Shown one piece after another: positions 38,514 through 47,164 of a stretch of DNA of 64,000 nt (positions are counted from its first letter, which is position 1; each line of letters begins with the position of its first letter). Both the position numbers and the translations under genes were made by a program. The DNA is from Arthrobacter sp. B3I9 (GTDB lineage Bacteria > Actinomycetota > Actinomycetes > Actinomycetales > Micrococcaceae): contig NZ_JAUSYO010000001.1 of the NCBI RefSeq assembly GCF_030816935.1, positions 1,922,001 to 1,986,000 of the forward strand, read 5' to 3'. The notes beneath the pieces are model-generated. The model saw nothing but the letters and a program-made list of their open reading frames with translations, did no database searches and was not told the origin of the DNA.

Positions 38514-39767
38514 GTGCCTGAGATCCGCCAGCCATCGCCAAGGCGCGGTACCAACCTGCCCCGGATGGGTGACTTCAACCTGACCGTCATCCTCGACGCC
38601 ATCCGCCGCACCCCCGGAGGACTGAGCCGCGTGGAGCTGGCGCAGATCGTCGGGCTGTCCCCGCAGACCATCTCCAACATCTCCCGCCGCCTGCTGGACC
38701 AGAGCCTCATCGTCGAAGCAGGTAAGGAGGGCGGCGGCCCGGGCAAGCCCCGGACCATGCTCCGGCTCAATCCCTCCGGCATGTACGCCGTGGGTGTCCA
38801 CCTGGATCCCGCCGTGCTGACCTTCGTGCTGCTGGACCTCGTGGGGGCGGTGGTCAAGCACTCGCGGATCACCACGCCCTCCGGCTCCGATCCCGGTGCC
38901 GTCATTGACACCATCGCCAGCGAGATCCAGCGGCTGATCAAAGACTCGGGCGTGGACCGTGCCAGGATCGCGGGCATGGGCGTGGCATCGCCCGGGCCTA
39001 TCGACCTGGAGGAAGGTACCGTGGTCGACCCGCCGCTGTTGCTCGGCTGGCACCGGGTTCCGTTGCGGGACGCCCTCGCGGCGGCTACCGGTCTCTCCAC
39101 CCTGGTGGACAAGGACGTCACCAGCGCCGCCGTCGCCGAAACGTGGGCGGGAGGCCCGAGCGGTACCGGCAGCTTCGTGTTCGTGTACATGGGGACGGGG
39201 ATCGGCTGCGGCATTGTCCTCAATGACGAAGTGGTGCGGGGCACCTCGGGAAACGCGGGCGAGATCGGTCACATCATCGTGGACCCGGACGGTCCGCCCT
39301 GCGATTGCGGCAAGCGCGGCTGTGTGAAGTCCTCCTGCATCCCGCAGGTGCTGGTGGCCCGGGGTGTTGCGGCCGGTGTCCTTGACGGCTCGCGGCAGAA
39401 CAGCAGCGCCCCCGCCGTCCAGGAGAGCTTCGCCGAACTCTGCACCGCCGCGTATGCCGGGGACGCGAAAGCCATGGAGATCATCGAACATTCCGCCGTG
39501 CTGGTCGCACGCGCCGTTTCGGCGGTCACCAACACCCTGGATGTGGACCGCGTGGTCTTCGGCGGTCCGTTCTGGAGCGGCCTCTCCCGGTCCTACCTGG
39601 CCCGGATTCCCGGAATGATCGAGGAGAACAGCGACACCCGCAAGATCCACGCCGTCGAGGTGGTCGGAACCGGCGTCGGCGAGGACGTCGGGGCAGTGGG
39701 CGCCGCCTGCCTCGTCCTGGAACACACGCTTGCCCCGCGGTCCCAGCGCCTCCTGCTCGAGGGCTAG
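38514..39767 (+). CDS. ROK-family transcriptional regulator
   Basis: The 417-residue protein has an N-terminal winged helix (GGLSRVELAQIVGLSPQTISNISRRLLDQSLIVE, about residues 37-71; quoted in parts) followed by a ROK sugar-kinase-like domain. The ROK zinc motif CDCGKRGCVKSSC is present, as are GMGVASPGPI and TGIGCGIVL. Such proteins sense sugars or sugar phosphates and repress uptake or catabolic genes. No sugar operon is adjacent, so its targets are elsewhere. The start is GTG 38,514 with GGGGAA upstream. The stop codon lies inside a threefold 19-bp repeat. Confidence 0.9.
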   Translation: MPEIRQPSPRRGTNLPRMGDFNLTVILDAIRRTPGGLSRVELAQIVGLSPQTISNISRRLLDQSLIVEAGKEGGGPGKPRTMLRLNPSGMYAVGVHLDPAVLTFVLLDLVGAVVKHSRITTPSGSDPGAVIDTIASEIQRLIKDSGVDRARIAGMGVASPGPIDLEEGTVVDPPLLLGWHRVPLRDALAAATGLSTLVDKDVTSAAVAETWAGGPSGTGSFVFVYMGTGIGCGIVLNDEVVRGTSGNAGEIGHIIVDPDGPPCDCGKRGCVKSSCIPQVLVARGVAAGVLDGSRQNSSAPAVQESFAELCTAAYAGDAKAMEIIEHSAVLVARAVSAVTNTLDVDRVVFGGPFWSGLSRSYLARIPGMIEENSDTRKIHAVEVVGTGVGEDVGAVGAACLVLEHTLAPRSQRLLLEG

Positions 39768-39808
39768 GCGCCTGACCGAGGGATAGGGGCCTGCTCGAGG
39801 GCTAGGCG
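39752..39808 (+). repeat. 19-bp tandem repeat, three units, across the ROK stop codon
   Basis: CCTGCTCGAGGGCTAGGCG at 39,752-39,770 and 39,790-39,808 are identical; the middle unit (39,771-39,789) differs at four bases. The TAG in unit 1 ends the ROK gene; the other units are non-coding copies of its last codons. Confidence 0.9.
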
Positions 39809-39813
39809 CGCCT

Positions 39814-40011
39814 TCAGTCGATGTCTTCCAGGATGGTGCCGAAGGGGATGGTCTCATCGACGTGGGCCTGGTGGTCGTGGGGATGGAACACCACGCGGAC
39901 GCCATGCGACTTGTCGGCCGCGGACTGCATCAGCACGGGCCGGACCGCGTTGATGAAACTCTCGCTCTTGCCGAAGAGATACTCCTGGTAACTTGCTGGA
40001 AGCTGGATCAT
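39814..40011 (-). CDS. Small hypothetical protein (65 residues)
   Basis: From ATG 40,011 (minus strand) the product starts MIQLPASYQEYLFGKSESF and ends DETIPFGTILEDID. It has a balanced, globular composition with no membrane segment, and a His-rich stretch (FHPHDHQAHVD). A longer frame up to 40,110 would need a TTG start. No clear Shine-Dalgarno is seen, so the start is uncertain. I do not recognise a family. Confidence 0.55.
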   Translation of the reverse strand: MIQLPASYQEYLFGKSESFINAVRPVLMQSAADKSHGVRVVFHPHDHQAHVDETIPFGTILEDID

Positions 40012-40204
40012 GGCAAAAGGATAGACCCGCACTGCATGGGTTGGGGAGTGCTCCGCCCCGCTATTGTGGGCCAGCGGCCGCCCCGGGCCGTACTCGGTAA
40101 TTGCGAACAAAATTCTGCCGGGGACCGCTAACTGCCGTAAAGCCGCGTCTTAATTCGACGAGGGGCTTGAATGGGCCTTCCGCCGCCCCTAGAGTTCTAT
40201 ACAA

Positions 40205-40218
40205 GTTACCGAGGTAAC
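40205..40218. promoter_or_regulatory. Perfect 14-bp palindrome upstream of metF, candidate operator
   Basis: GTTACC-GA-GGTAAC is a perfect inverted repeat. It lies 246 bp before the metF start and directly before the structured leader, close to where transcription could begin (TCTATACAAG lies just upstream). The shape fits a dimeric repressor site; the regulator is unknown. Confidence 0.5.
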
Positions 40219-40219
40219 G

Positions 40220-40304
40220 TGTCAGCGATCCTCCGCAGAGGGCCAGCCCATTGGAAATCACGGGCTGCCCAGGAGGGTGTGGGTGCCCCCATGTGGGCCT
40301 GACA
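40220..40304 (+). promoter_or_regulatory. Candidate structured leader RNA upstream of metF-metE
   Basis: An outer stem TGTCAG (40,220-40,225)/CTGACA (40,299-40,304) encloses CCTCC (40,230-40,234)/GGAGG (40,272-40,276), then CAGCCC (40,244-40,249)/GGGCTG (40,262-40,267), and a separate hairpin TGGG/CCCA (40,280-40,291). The nested and side stems give a multi-helix junction. The GGGTGTGGGTGCCCC part recalls the SAM-IV riboswitch, but the SAM-IV core (CCGGCAACCCTCC) is absent. No match to cobalamin, SAH or THF riboswitches is seen. The 439-bp stretch 40,012-40,450 has no other feature. Confidence 0.45.
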
Positions 40305-40450
40305 TTTGCTCACGGACAACTTCGTTCCAGGCGTACCAGTCGCGGCTGCGTCCTGCCGAAGTTCCCTCCGTGTTCCCCAAACTCAATTCACTCCCGCCGG
40401 AGCCCACGTTTCGGGCCATCCGGCGGCAGTGTTCACAGCCAAGGACGCAA

Positions 40451-41434
40451 ATGTCACCACCAAGCCATATCGAGACCCATCCCAATCTTGCCGGAGCTGC
40501 CCCCGTGGCGCTCTCCTACGAGCTGTTCCCGCCGCGGTCTCCCGCCGCCGCCGAATCGCTATGGACCACCATCGCGGAACTGGAAGCCACCAGCCCGGAC
40601 TATGTCTCCGTGACCTACGGCGCCAGCGGTTCCAACCGGGACACCGCCGTCGAGCTCATCAACCGCCTCGTGCAGGAAACCACCCTGCGGCCGCTGGCGC
40701 ACCTGACCTGCGTGGGCAATTCCCCGCAGGAGCTCGCCGAAATCATCGGTGAACTGCTGGACGTCGGCGTGCGCGGCATCCTGGCCCTGCGGGGTGACCA
40801 GCCCAAGGACGGCGGCGTTCCTCCCGAGGGATCGCTGCGCTACGCCCAGGACCTTATCGAACTCATCCGCCGCGTGGAGCAGCGCCGCTCGGCCCTGCTG
40901 TGTGCCGGCAAGGTGGCCGTCGGCGTCGCCGCGTACCCCACCCGGCACCCGGAATCCCCGAGTGAGGCGCATGACATCGAGGTGCTGCTCGCCAAGCAGC
41001 GTTCCGGTGCCGACTTCGCCATCACCCAGGTCTTCTTCCACACCGAGCAGTACGCGGACCTCCTGACCCGTGCGCGCCGGGCCGGCGTCACGATCCCCAT
41101 CATTCCGGGCGTCATGCCGCTGACCAGCATCCGGCGGCTCACCCGCCTCAGCGAGCTGACCGGCGTGGAACCGGCCCCGGAACTGATAGAGCGGCTCGCC
41201 GCCGCCGGATCCGACGCCGAACGGGCGCGGATCGGGGTCGGCGCCACCGTTGACCTCGCCAACGCGGCGCTGGACGCCGGGGCCCCCGGCATCCACCTCT
41301 ATACCTTCAATGAACACACGGCAGCGCTTGATGTGCTGGACAGGCTCGCCCTGCCCCGCCCGCGCCGTACGGCGCACGGTGCCGTCCGGCACAGCCCGGA
41401 GCCGCGCATTGCCGCCCGCCAGCTCGCCAGCTAG
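40451..41434 (+). CDS. metF: Methylenetetrahydrofolate reductase
   Basis: From ATG 40,451 the product is 327 residues. It reduces 5,10-methylene-THF to 5-methyl-THF with FAD. The start VALSYELFPPRSPAAAES is the typical MetF beta-1 strand with the catalytic Glu, and DYVSVTYGASGS, HLTCVG, ILALRGDQP and FAITQVFFH are the other signatures. The ATG follows AAGGA with 5-6 nt spacing. The open frame begins upstream at 40,277 inside the structured leader. metE follows after 45 bp, so the two form a methionine operon. Confidence 0.95.
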   Translation: MSPPSHIETHPNLAGAAPVALSYELFPPRSPAAAESLWTTIAELEATSPDYVSVTYGASGSNRDTAVELINRLVQETTLRPLAHLTCVGNSPQELAEIIGELLDVGVRGILALRGDQPKDGGVPPEGSLRYAQDLIELIRRVEQRRSALLCAGKVAVGVAAYPTRHPESPSEAHDIEVLLAKQRSGADFAITQVFFHTEQYADLLTRARRAGVTIPIIPGVMPLTSIRRLTRLSELTGVEPAPELIERLAAAGSDAERARIGVGATVDLANAALDAGAPGIHLYTFNEHTAALDVLDRLALPRPRRTAHGAVRHSPEPRIAARQLAS

Positions 41435-41479
41435 CCACCCCCTTCCTTTTCCTCGAACTCCCAACACCAAGGACCTCCC

Positions 41480-43842
41480 ATGACTGAAAACAACACTGCC
41501 AACCCCACTCCGTTCCCGGGTGCCTCCATCCTGGGCTACCCGCGTATCGGACGCCGCCGGGAACTGAAGAAGGCCGTCGAGGCCTACTGGGCCGGCAAGA
41601 TCGACGCCGCCGCCCTGGACGCCGCCGCCAAGGAGATCCAGCTCGGCACCGCCAAGCGCCTCCAGGAACTGGGCCTCACCGAAGCCGCCGCCGTTCCCGG
41701 CACCTTCTCCTACTACGACCAGGTGCTCGACGCCGCCGCCCACCTGGGTGCCGTGCCCGCCCGCTTCGGCCAGCTCCTCAACGCCGAGGGCCAGCTCGAC
41801 ATCGACGGCTACTTCACCCTGGCCCGCGGCACCAAGGACCAGCAGCCGCTGGAAATGACCAAGTGGTTCGACACCAACTACCACTACCTCGTCCCCGAGA
41901 TCGGCCCGGAGACCAGCTTCACGCTGACGTCCAACCGGATCGTCGAGGAGTTTGAATATGCCCTCGCCAACGGCGTTGAGAGACCCGCCCGTACCTTGTC
42001 GGCCCGGTCACCTTCCTGCTGCTGAGCAAGGCCTCCGACGACGCCCCGGCCGGCTTCAGCCCGCTGTCCCGCCTCGAGGACGTCCTCCCGGTGTACACCG
42101 CTTTGCTCGGGAAGCTCGCCGCCGCCGGCGCCAGCTGGGTCCAGCTGGACGAACCCGCCCTCGTGGTGGACCAGGACACCCCGGCGTCGGAGATCCAGGC
42201 CGCCGTCGCCCGCTCTTACGAGGCCCTCGCCGCCGTCGCGGACCGTCCGCAGCTGTTCGTCTCCACTCCTTACGGCGCCCTCGACGGCCAGCTCGGAACC
42301 CTTGCCGCCGCCGGGATCGACGCCCTGCACCTGGACGTCTTCAAGGGCGGGGTCCCTTCGGCCGCCGCACTGGCCGCGCTGGGCGACAAGACCCTGGTTG
42401 CCGGCGTCGTGGACGGCCACAACATCTGGCGCAACGACCTCGCCGCCTCCGCAGAGAAGATCGCCGAACTGCAAAAGTCCGTCGGTAAAATCGCCGTCAG
42501 CACCTCCACCTCCACCCAGCACGTACCGCACGACGTCGAGGAGGAGACCCAGCTCTCCGAGCAGCTGCGCAGCTGGCTCGCGTTCGCGGACCAGAAGGCC
42601 GTCGAAGTGGTCACTCTGGCCGGCCTGCTCACCGACCCCGCCACCGGTGTCCAGACAAGGGATGTGCAGCCGGCCATCGACGAGGCAACCCGCATCATCG
42701 CCGGCCGCGCCGGCGCCGAGGGCGTCCGCCGTGCAGAGGTCCGGGCCCGCACCGCCGCCCTGACCGACGCCGACTTCAGCCGCTCCGACTACGGCGTCCG
42801 CGAGGCCGCGCAGACCGAGGCGCTGCACCTGCCGCCGCTTCCCACCACCACCATCGGCTCGTTCCCGCAGACCGGCGAGATCCGCACCGCCCGGGCCCGC
42901 GCCAACAAAGGTGAGCTCAGCGGCGAACAGTACAAGCAGCTCATGAAGGACGAGATCAAGCGCGTCGTCGAACTCCAGGAAGGGCTTGGCTTCGACGTCC
43001 TGGTCCACGGGGAGCCCGAGCGCAACGACATGGTCCAGTACTTCGCGGAGAACCTCGAGGGCTTCGACGTCACGGTCCACGGCTGGGTCCAGTCCTACGG
43101 ATCGCGCTGCACCCGCCCGTCGATCCTGTGGGGCGATGTCACCCGCAGCGCCCCGATCACCGTGGAATGGGCCCAGTACGCGCAGTCCCTGACCAACAAG
43201 CCGATGAAGGGCATGCTCACCGGTCCGGTCACCATCCTCGCGTGGTCCTTCGTCCGCGACGACCAGCCCCTCGGTGAGACCGCCAACCAGGTGGCCCTTG
43301 CCCTCCGTGACGAGATCGCCGACCTCGAAGCCGCCGGCATCAAGGTGATCCAGGTGGACGAGCCTGCCCTGCGCGAGCTGCTGCCGCTGCGCAAGGCCGA
43401 CCAGGCCGCGTACCTGGACTGGTCCGTGAAGTCCTTCCGGCTGGCTACCTCAGGCGCCGGGGACAGCACCCAGGTCCACACGCACCTGTGCTACTCCGAG
43501 TTCGGCGCCATCATCGACGCGATCGACGGCCTCGACGCCGACGTCACCTCGATCGAGGCGGCCCGTTCCCGCATGGAGGTTGTGAACGACCTCGAGTCCC
43601 ACGGCTTCGGCCGCGGCGTGGGCCCGGGCGTCTACGACATCCACTCGCCGCGCGTTCCGGGCGAGCAGGAAGTCACCGAACTGCTCAGCACCGCCGTCAA
43701 GCACGTTCCGTCCCGCCAGCTCTGGGTGAACCCGGACTGCGGCCTGAAGACCCGCGGCTACGCCGAGACCGAGGAGTCCCTGCGCAACCTGGTCTCCGCC
43801 ACGAGGACGGTCCGCGCGGGCCTGCTCGAAGCGGCCCAGTAG
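41480..43842 (+). pseudogene. metE: metE, cobalamin-independent methionine synthase, broken by a 2-bp insertion
   Basis: The first frame starts at ATG 41,480 with the typical ILGYPRIGRRRELKKAVE and runs correctly to ALANGVE, then goes out of frame at (GA)3, 41,978-41,983, and stops at 42,025. Removing one GA restores VETRPYLVGPVTFLLLSKAS and an uninterrupted MetE of 786 residues to 43,842. The second part is complete, with the zinc-site HTHLCYSEFG and the C-terminal NPDCGLKTRGY. As read, no functional MetE can be made. A slip in a GA repeat is the simplest explanation; sequencing error is possible. Confidence 0.92.
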
Positions 43843-43863
43843 CAGCCAGTAGCAGCCCGAATA

Positions 43864-43909
43864 ACGACGCCGGCCGGTCACCTTCGCAAAGGTGACCGGC
43901 CGGCGTCGT
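43864..43909. terminator. Large hairpin terminator after metE
   Basis: ACGACGCCGGCCGGTCACCTT and its complement pair without mismatch around a loop of about 4 nt. No T tract follows, so it may act as a transcript end protector or a bidirectional terminator. Confidence 0.75.
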
Positions 43910-43920
43910 ACGTTCTAACC

Positions 43921-44033
43921 ATCGATTGCTCCCCACCGGCTCCCTCGCCTCGCAAGCTCGGCCAGGGAACCCTGCCGGCGTTGGGCCCACTGCCCTTTTG
44001 AGGGCTCAAAAGGGCAGTTGCGGAGCAATCGAT
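43921..44033. repeat. Intergenic palindromic element, copy 2
   Basis: ATCGATTGCTCC (43,921-43,932) and GGAGCAATCGAT (44,022-44,033) are the same outer arms as in copy 1 at 139-198. The right half contains a perfect inner hairpin, ACTGCCCTTTTGA and TCAAAAGGGCAGT, around GGGC. Copy 2 is 113 bp against 60 bp in copy 1; the extra is a GC-rich segment in the left half. Confidence 0.8.
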
Positions 44034-44540
44034 TCAGGGCTCCCAGACGATCTCGTCGTCGACCACACCGTCCTCGTCCGCGGAGGCAACCAGGACCTCG
44101 TCGGTGAAGTGCGCGCCCAGGGTGAAGTCCAGCACGAAGTAGCGTTCCGGCTGGCCCGGGTAGATGCCCACATGGCCCAGCTTCAGCGCCTTGAGGAAGA
44201 CCTCGTCGGTCAACTGGCTTGGGTTCTGGACGCCGAACACCTTCTGCAGGTGTTCACTCTTGATGGCGTTGCAGTGGAAGTGCCGGTACTCCTGCGGGCT
44301 GGTGCCGTCCTGTTCCAGCTCCTCGGCGATCATGTCGCGGACCTGGTCCACGAGTTCGGGCAGGAAGCGCAGCCGGTAGTCGACCTTGCGCAGGGCCGCT
44401 TCGTCGAAGTGGTCATGCGCATTGACGTTGAGATCTAGCTCCACGGTCTGGCCCGCAACTTCATGCTGGGCCTTGAAGCTGTGTTCCCTGCCGTGGTTGA
44501 GCTCGACCTCACCGAAGTGCTTGCTCGCTACCTTGTTCAT
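44034..44540 (-). CDS. DUF2004-type protein
   Basis: From ATG 44,540 the product is 168 residues, acidic and soluble, with HFHCNAIKSEHLQKVFGV and ALKLGHVGIYPGQPERYFVLDFTLG as notable segments. These resemble DUF2004-domain proteins, which have no known function. The frame extends 13 codons upstream to 44,579, but MNKVASKHFGE with GAAG upstream looks the better start. It directly abuts the palindromic element at its 3' end. Confidence 0.7.
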   Translation of the reverse strand: MNKVASKHFGEVELNHGREHSFKAQHEVAGQTVELDLNVNAHDHFDEAALRKVDYRLRFLPELVDQVRDMIAEELEQDGTSPQEYRHFHCNAIKSEHLQKVFGVQNPSQLTDEVFLKALKLGHVGIYPGQPERYFVLDFTLGAHFTDEVLVASADEDGVVDDEIVWEP

Positions 44541-44630
44541 ATCTTCAACATAGACCTGAAACCCGGCCCGTTCCAGCATTGGCAGGCTTTTGTCCGGGAC
44601 CGCAGCGGCCGCCAGGGCGGCGCGGGGACG

Positions 44631-45542
44631 CTAGTTCTCGCCGAGCCAGTGCAGGGTGTCGCCCAGCAGCTCCATGAACAGCTGCACCTGTGCCGACTGC
44701 TTGTCGTTGATCAGCAGGGCGAAGACATTGCGGGCCAGCCGGATCTCCGGGACGTCCAGGACCACGACGCCGGCCGGGCGGTGAAGCAGGGCAAGCTCCG
44801 GAACCAGGGCGGCGCCGAGCCCGGCGGCCGCCATCTCCAGGCTGGCGTGGAAGTCGTCGCTGTACGCCACCACGCGGGGGTGCAGGTTGCAGCTGGCGAA
44901 GAGCCGCTCGATCACGGTGGCATCGCTCGTGCCCGGGTGGTGCATGATCCAGGGCATGTCCGAGAGGTGGTCCGCGGCGACCTTCGACTCCGTGCCGATT
45001 CCCCAGGCGGCCGGAAGCACCACCCGGAAGTTGTCGTCCCCGATCCACTGCCGGTTAATGGTGTGCGGCCAGGCGAGGCCGGACTGTCCCACCTGGTAGA
45101 CGAGGGCCACATCCAATTCGCCCCCGGTACGCAGGCCCTGGATGGTCTGGGCGGGCTCGGCCACGGAGACGCGCAGGTCGATTCCCAGCTTCTTCCACGC
45201 GGGATTCTGCAGGATCCGGGGCAGCACGTAGGTGGCGAGGCTCGGGAAGATGCCGAGCCTCAGTTCCTGGCTTGAGGCCGTCTCCGTCCGGGAGGCTGCT
45301 GCCAGCAGCGTTTCGATGTCCGTGAGCACCTTCGCGGCGTGCCGGGTCATGACGACGGCGGCTTCCGTGGGCTGGATGCTGCGGGCCGAACGCTGGAAGA
45401 GGACCACGCCCGTGTCGCGTTCGAGGGCGGACATCTGCTGCGAGATGGCCGACGCCGTGTAGCCGAGCCTGCCTGCTGCCGCCGCAAAGGAACCCAGCCG
45501 GATCACCTCAACGAGGGTCCGCAGATGGACGGGGTTGATCAC
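44631..45542 (-). CDS. LysR-family transcriptional regulator
   Basis: From GTG 45,542 the product is 303 residues. The N-terminal helix-turn-helix is LRTLVEVIRLGSFAAAAGRLGYTASAISQQMSALE in parts (residues 6-40), followed by a periplasmic-binding-protein-like effector domain. The gene is transcribed away from the three-gene lipid-modification operon, with 200 bp between them. LysR proteins usually control such a divergent neighbour, so it probably regulates this operon. The effector is unknown. Confidence 0.92.
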   Translation of the reverse strand: MINPVHLRTLVEVIRLGSFAAAAGRLGYTASAISQQMSALERDTGVVLFQRSARSIQPTEAAVVMTRHAAKVLTDIETLLAAASRTETASSQELRLGIFPSLATYVLPRILQNPAWKKLGIDLRVSVAEPAQTIQGLRTGGELDVALVYQVGQSGLAWPHTINRQWIGDDNFRVVLPAAWGIGTESKVAADHLSDMPWIMHHPGTSDATVIERLFASCNLHPRVVAYSDDFHASLEMAAAGLGAALVPELALLHRPAGVVVLDVPEIRLARNVFALLINDKQSAQVQLFMELLGDTLHWLGEN

Positions 45543-45742
45543 GGACTGCCCTTCGCCTGGTAGCTGAAATCCCGCTTCATTCTGGCACACCCGGGTGGCG
45601 GGAGGTCGGGGGAGCGCTTACCGGCGAAGGACCCGGGAGGCACCCCGCGGAAAATTCATACTCATCCGGCTGCCCGGCTGTCCCGAATTGTCCATACAAC
45701 GATTCACCAGGACGAGTCCGGTAAGCCGACAGGAGCAGATCA

Positions 45743-47164
45743 GTGCCGCAACAACCAGGAATTCCGGAGGGCCGGCGCATAGCCGTCATCGGCAGCGGGG
45801 TGGCGGGACTCACCGCCGCCTATGTCCTGAACCGGAAGGACAACGTCACCCTCTTCGAGGCCGACTCCCGGCTGGGCGGCCATGCCCACACCCACGACGT
45901 GCCGCAGGCGGACGGCTCCGTCCTGGGCGTCGACACGGGCTTCATCGTTCACAACGAGCGCACTTACCCCACGCTGCTGCGGCTCTTCGCCGAACTCGGC
46001 GTCGAGACCCAGGAGTCGGAAATGAGCATGTCCGTCCGCTGCGACGGCTGCGGGCTGGAATACGCCGGCGCCCGGGCCAACGGGCGCGGCATATTGCCGC
46101 GGCCGTCCACGCTGCTGCGCGGCCGGTACTTGCTGATGCTGTTGGAGGTCTTGCGTTTCTACCGGCGGGCCCGCGCCCTGCTTGCCGCCACGGAGCCCGC
46201 CGCGGGCGCTCCCGGCACCCCCGCCGCCGCGGCGAAACTGACTCTGGGGGAGTTCCTCGCCCGGGAGAAGTTCAGCGCCTACTTCATCTCGCACTTCATG
46301 ACCCCGATCGTCAGCGCCGTCTGGTCCTGCGACCCCGCTACCGCGCTGGCCTACCCGGCCCGGTACCTCTTCACCTTCCTGGGGCATCACGGCCTGCTCG
46401 GCGTTGCGGGCTCACCCCAGTGGCGCACCGTCACCGGGGGTTCCCGCAGCTACGTCGACAAGCTCGCCGCCACCCTGCCGGACATCCGCCTCTCGAGCCC
46501 CGTCACAGGTGTCCGCCGCCACCCCGGCGGCGTGGAGCTGACCACGAAGCACGGCCCGGACACCAACAAGACCGAGAACTTCGACGCCGTCGTGATCGCC
46601 ACCCATCCGGAGCAGGCGCTGCGGATGCTCAGCGATGCCTCGCCCGCTGAGAAGGAAGCACTGGGCGGGATGCCGTACTCGGTCAACCACACCGTCTTCC
46701 ACCGCGACGACGCCGTGCTGCCCTCCAGCGGCAACGCCAAAGCCTCCTGGAACTACCGCCTGCCGTCCTGCGACGCGCGGCCCGACAAGGTGCTGGTCAG
46801 CTATGACATGACCCGCCTGCAGCGGCTTGAACCGGCGGACGGCCGGCCCTACATCGTGAGCCTGGGGGAGTCCGAGCTCATTGCAGACGCCACCGTGCTG
46901 GACCGGATGGTCTACGAGCATCCGCAGTACACCCCGGATTCGGTCCGGGCCCAGCAGCTGATCCTGGAGCTCGGCGACAACCACCTGGCCTTTGCCGGCG
47001 CGTACCAGGGCTGGGGCTTCCACGAGGACGGCGCGCTCGCCGGCGTCCGGGCCGCGGCGCGGCTGGGACGCGACTGGGACGGGCCCGCCGTCGTGCTCAA
47101 TGAGCAGGACCGGGCCGTTCCCGCTGATCCGGACCTCATGGCCGTATCCGGGGAGGGCGCATGA
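45743..47164 (+). CDS. FAD-dependent oxidoreductase (amine-oxidase-like), first gene of a lipid-modification operon
   Basis: The 473-residue protein has an N-terminal FAD motif IAVIGSGVAGLTAAYVL and GLGGHAHT-like LGGHAHTHDV, VDTGFIVHNERTYP, and FAGAYQGWGFHEDG at the C-terminus. This subgroup of NAD(P)/FAD proteins occurs together with DUF1365 and CFA-synthase-like genes in many bacteria. It may oxidise or desaturate a fatty-acyl chain, but that is inference. The start is GTG 45,743 with AGGAG 6 nt upstream. The next gene overlaps by 4 bp (ATGA). Confidence 0.88.
   Translation: MPQQPGIPEGRRIAVIGSGVAGLTAAYVLNRKDNVTLFEADSRLGGHAHTHDVPQADGSVLGVDTGFIVHNERTYPTLLRLFAELGVETQESEMSMSVRCDGCGLEYAGARANGRGILPRPSTLLRGRYLLMLLEVLRFYRRARALLAATEPAAGAPGTPAAAAKLTLGEFLAREKFSAYFISHFMTPIVSAVWSCDPATALAYPARYLFTFLGHHGLLGVAGSPQWRTVTGGSRSYVDKLAATLPDIRLSSPVTGVRRHPGGVELTTKHGPDTNKTENFDAVVIATHPEQALRMLSDASPAEKEALGGMPYSVNHTVFHRDDAVLPSSGNAKASWNYRLPSCDARPDKVLVSYDMTRLQRLEPADGRPYIVSLGESELIADATVLDRMVYEHPQYTPDSVRAQQLILELGDNHLAFAGAYQGWGFHEDGALAGVRAAARLGRDWDGPAVVLNEQDRAVPADPDLMAVSGEGA

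Noticed and set aside
40220..40310. Cobalamin, SAH, THF or SAM-IV riboswitch at metF
   Set aside because: The invariant core sequences of these classes are not present; only a partial likeness to one SAM-IV segment is seen.
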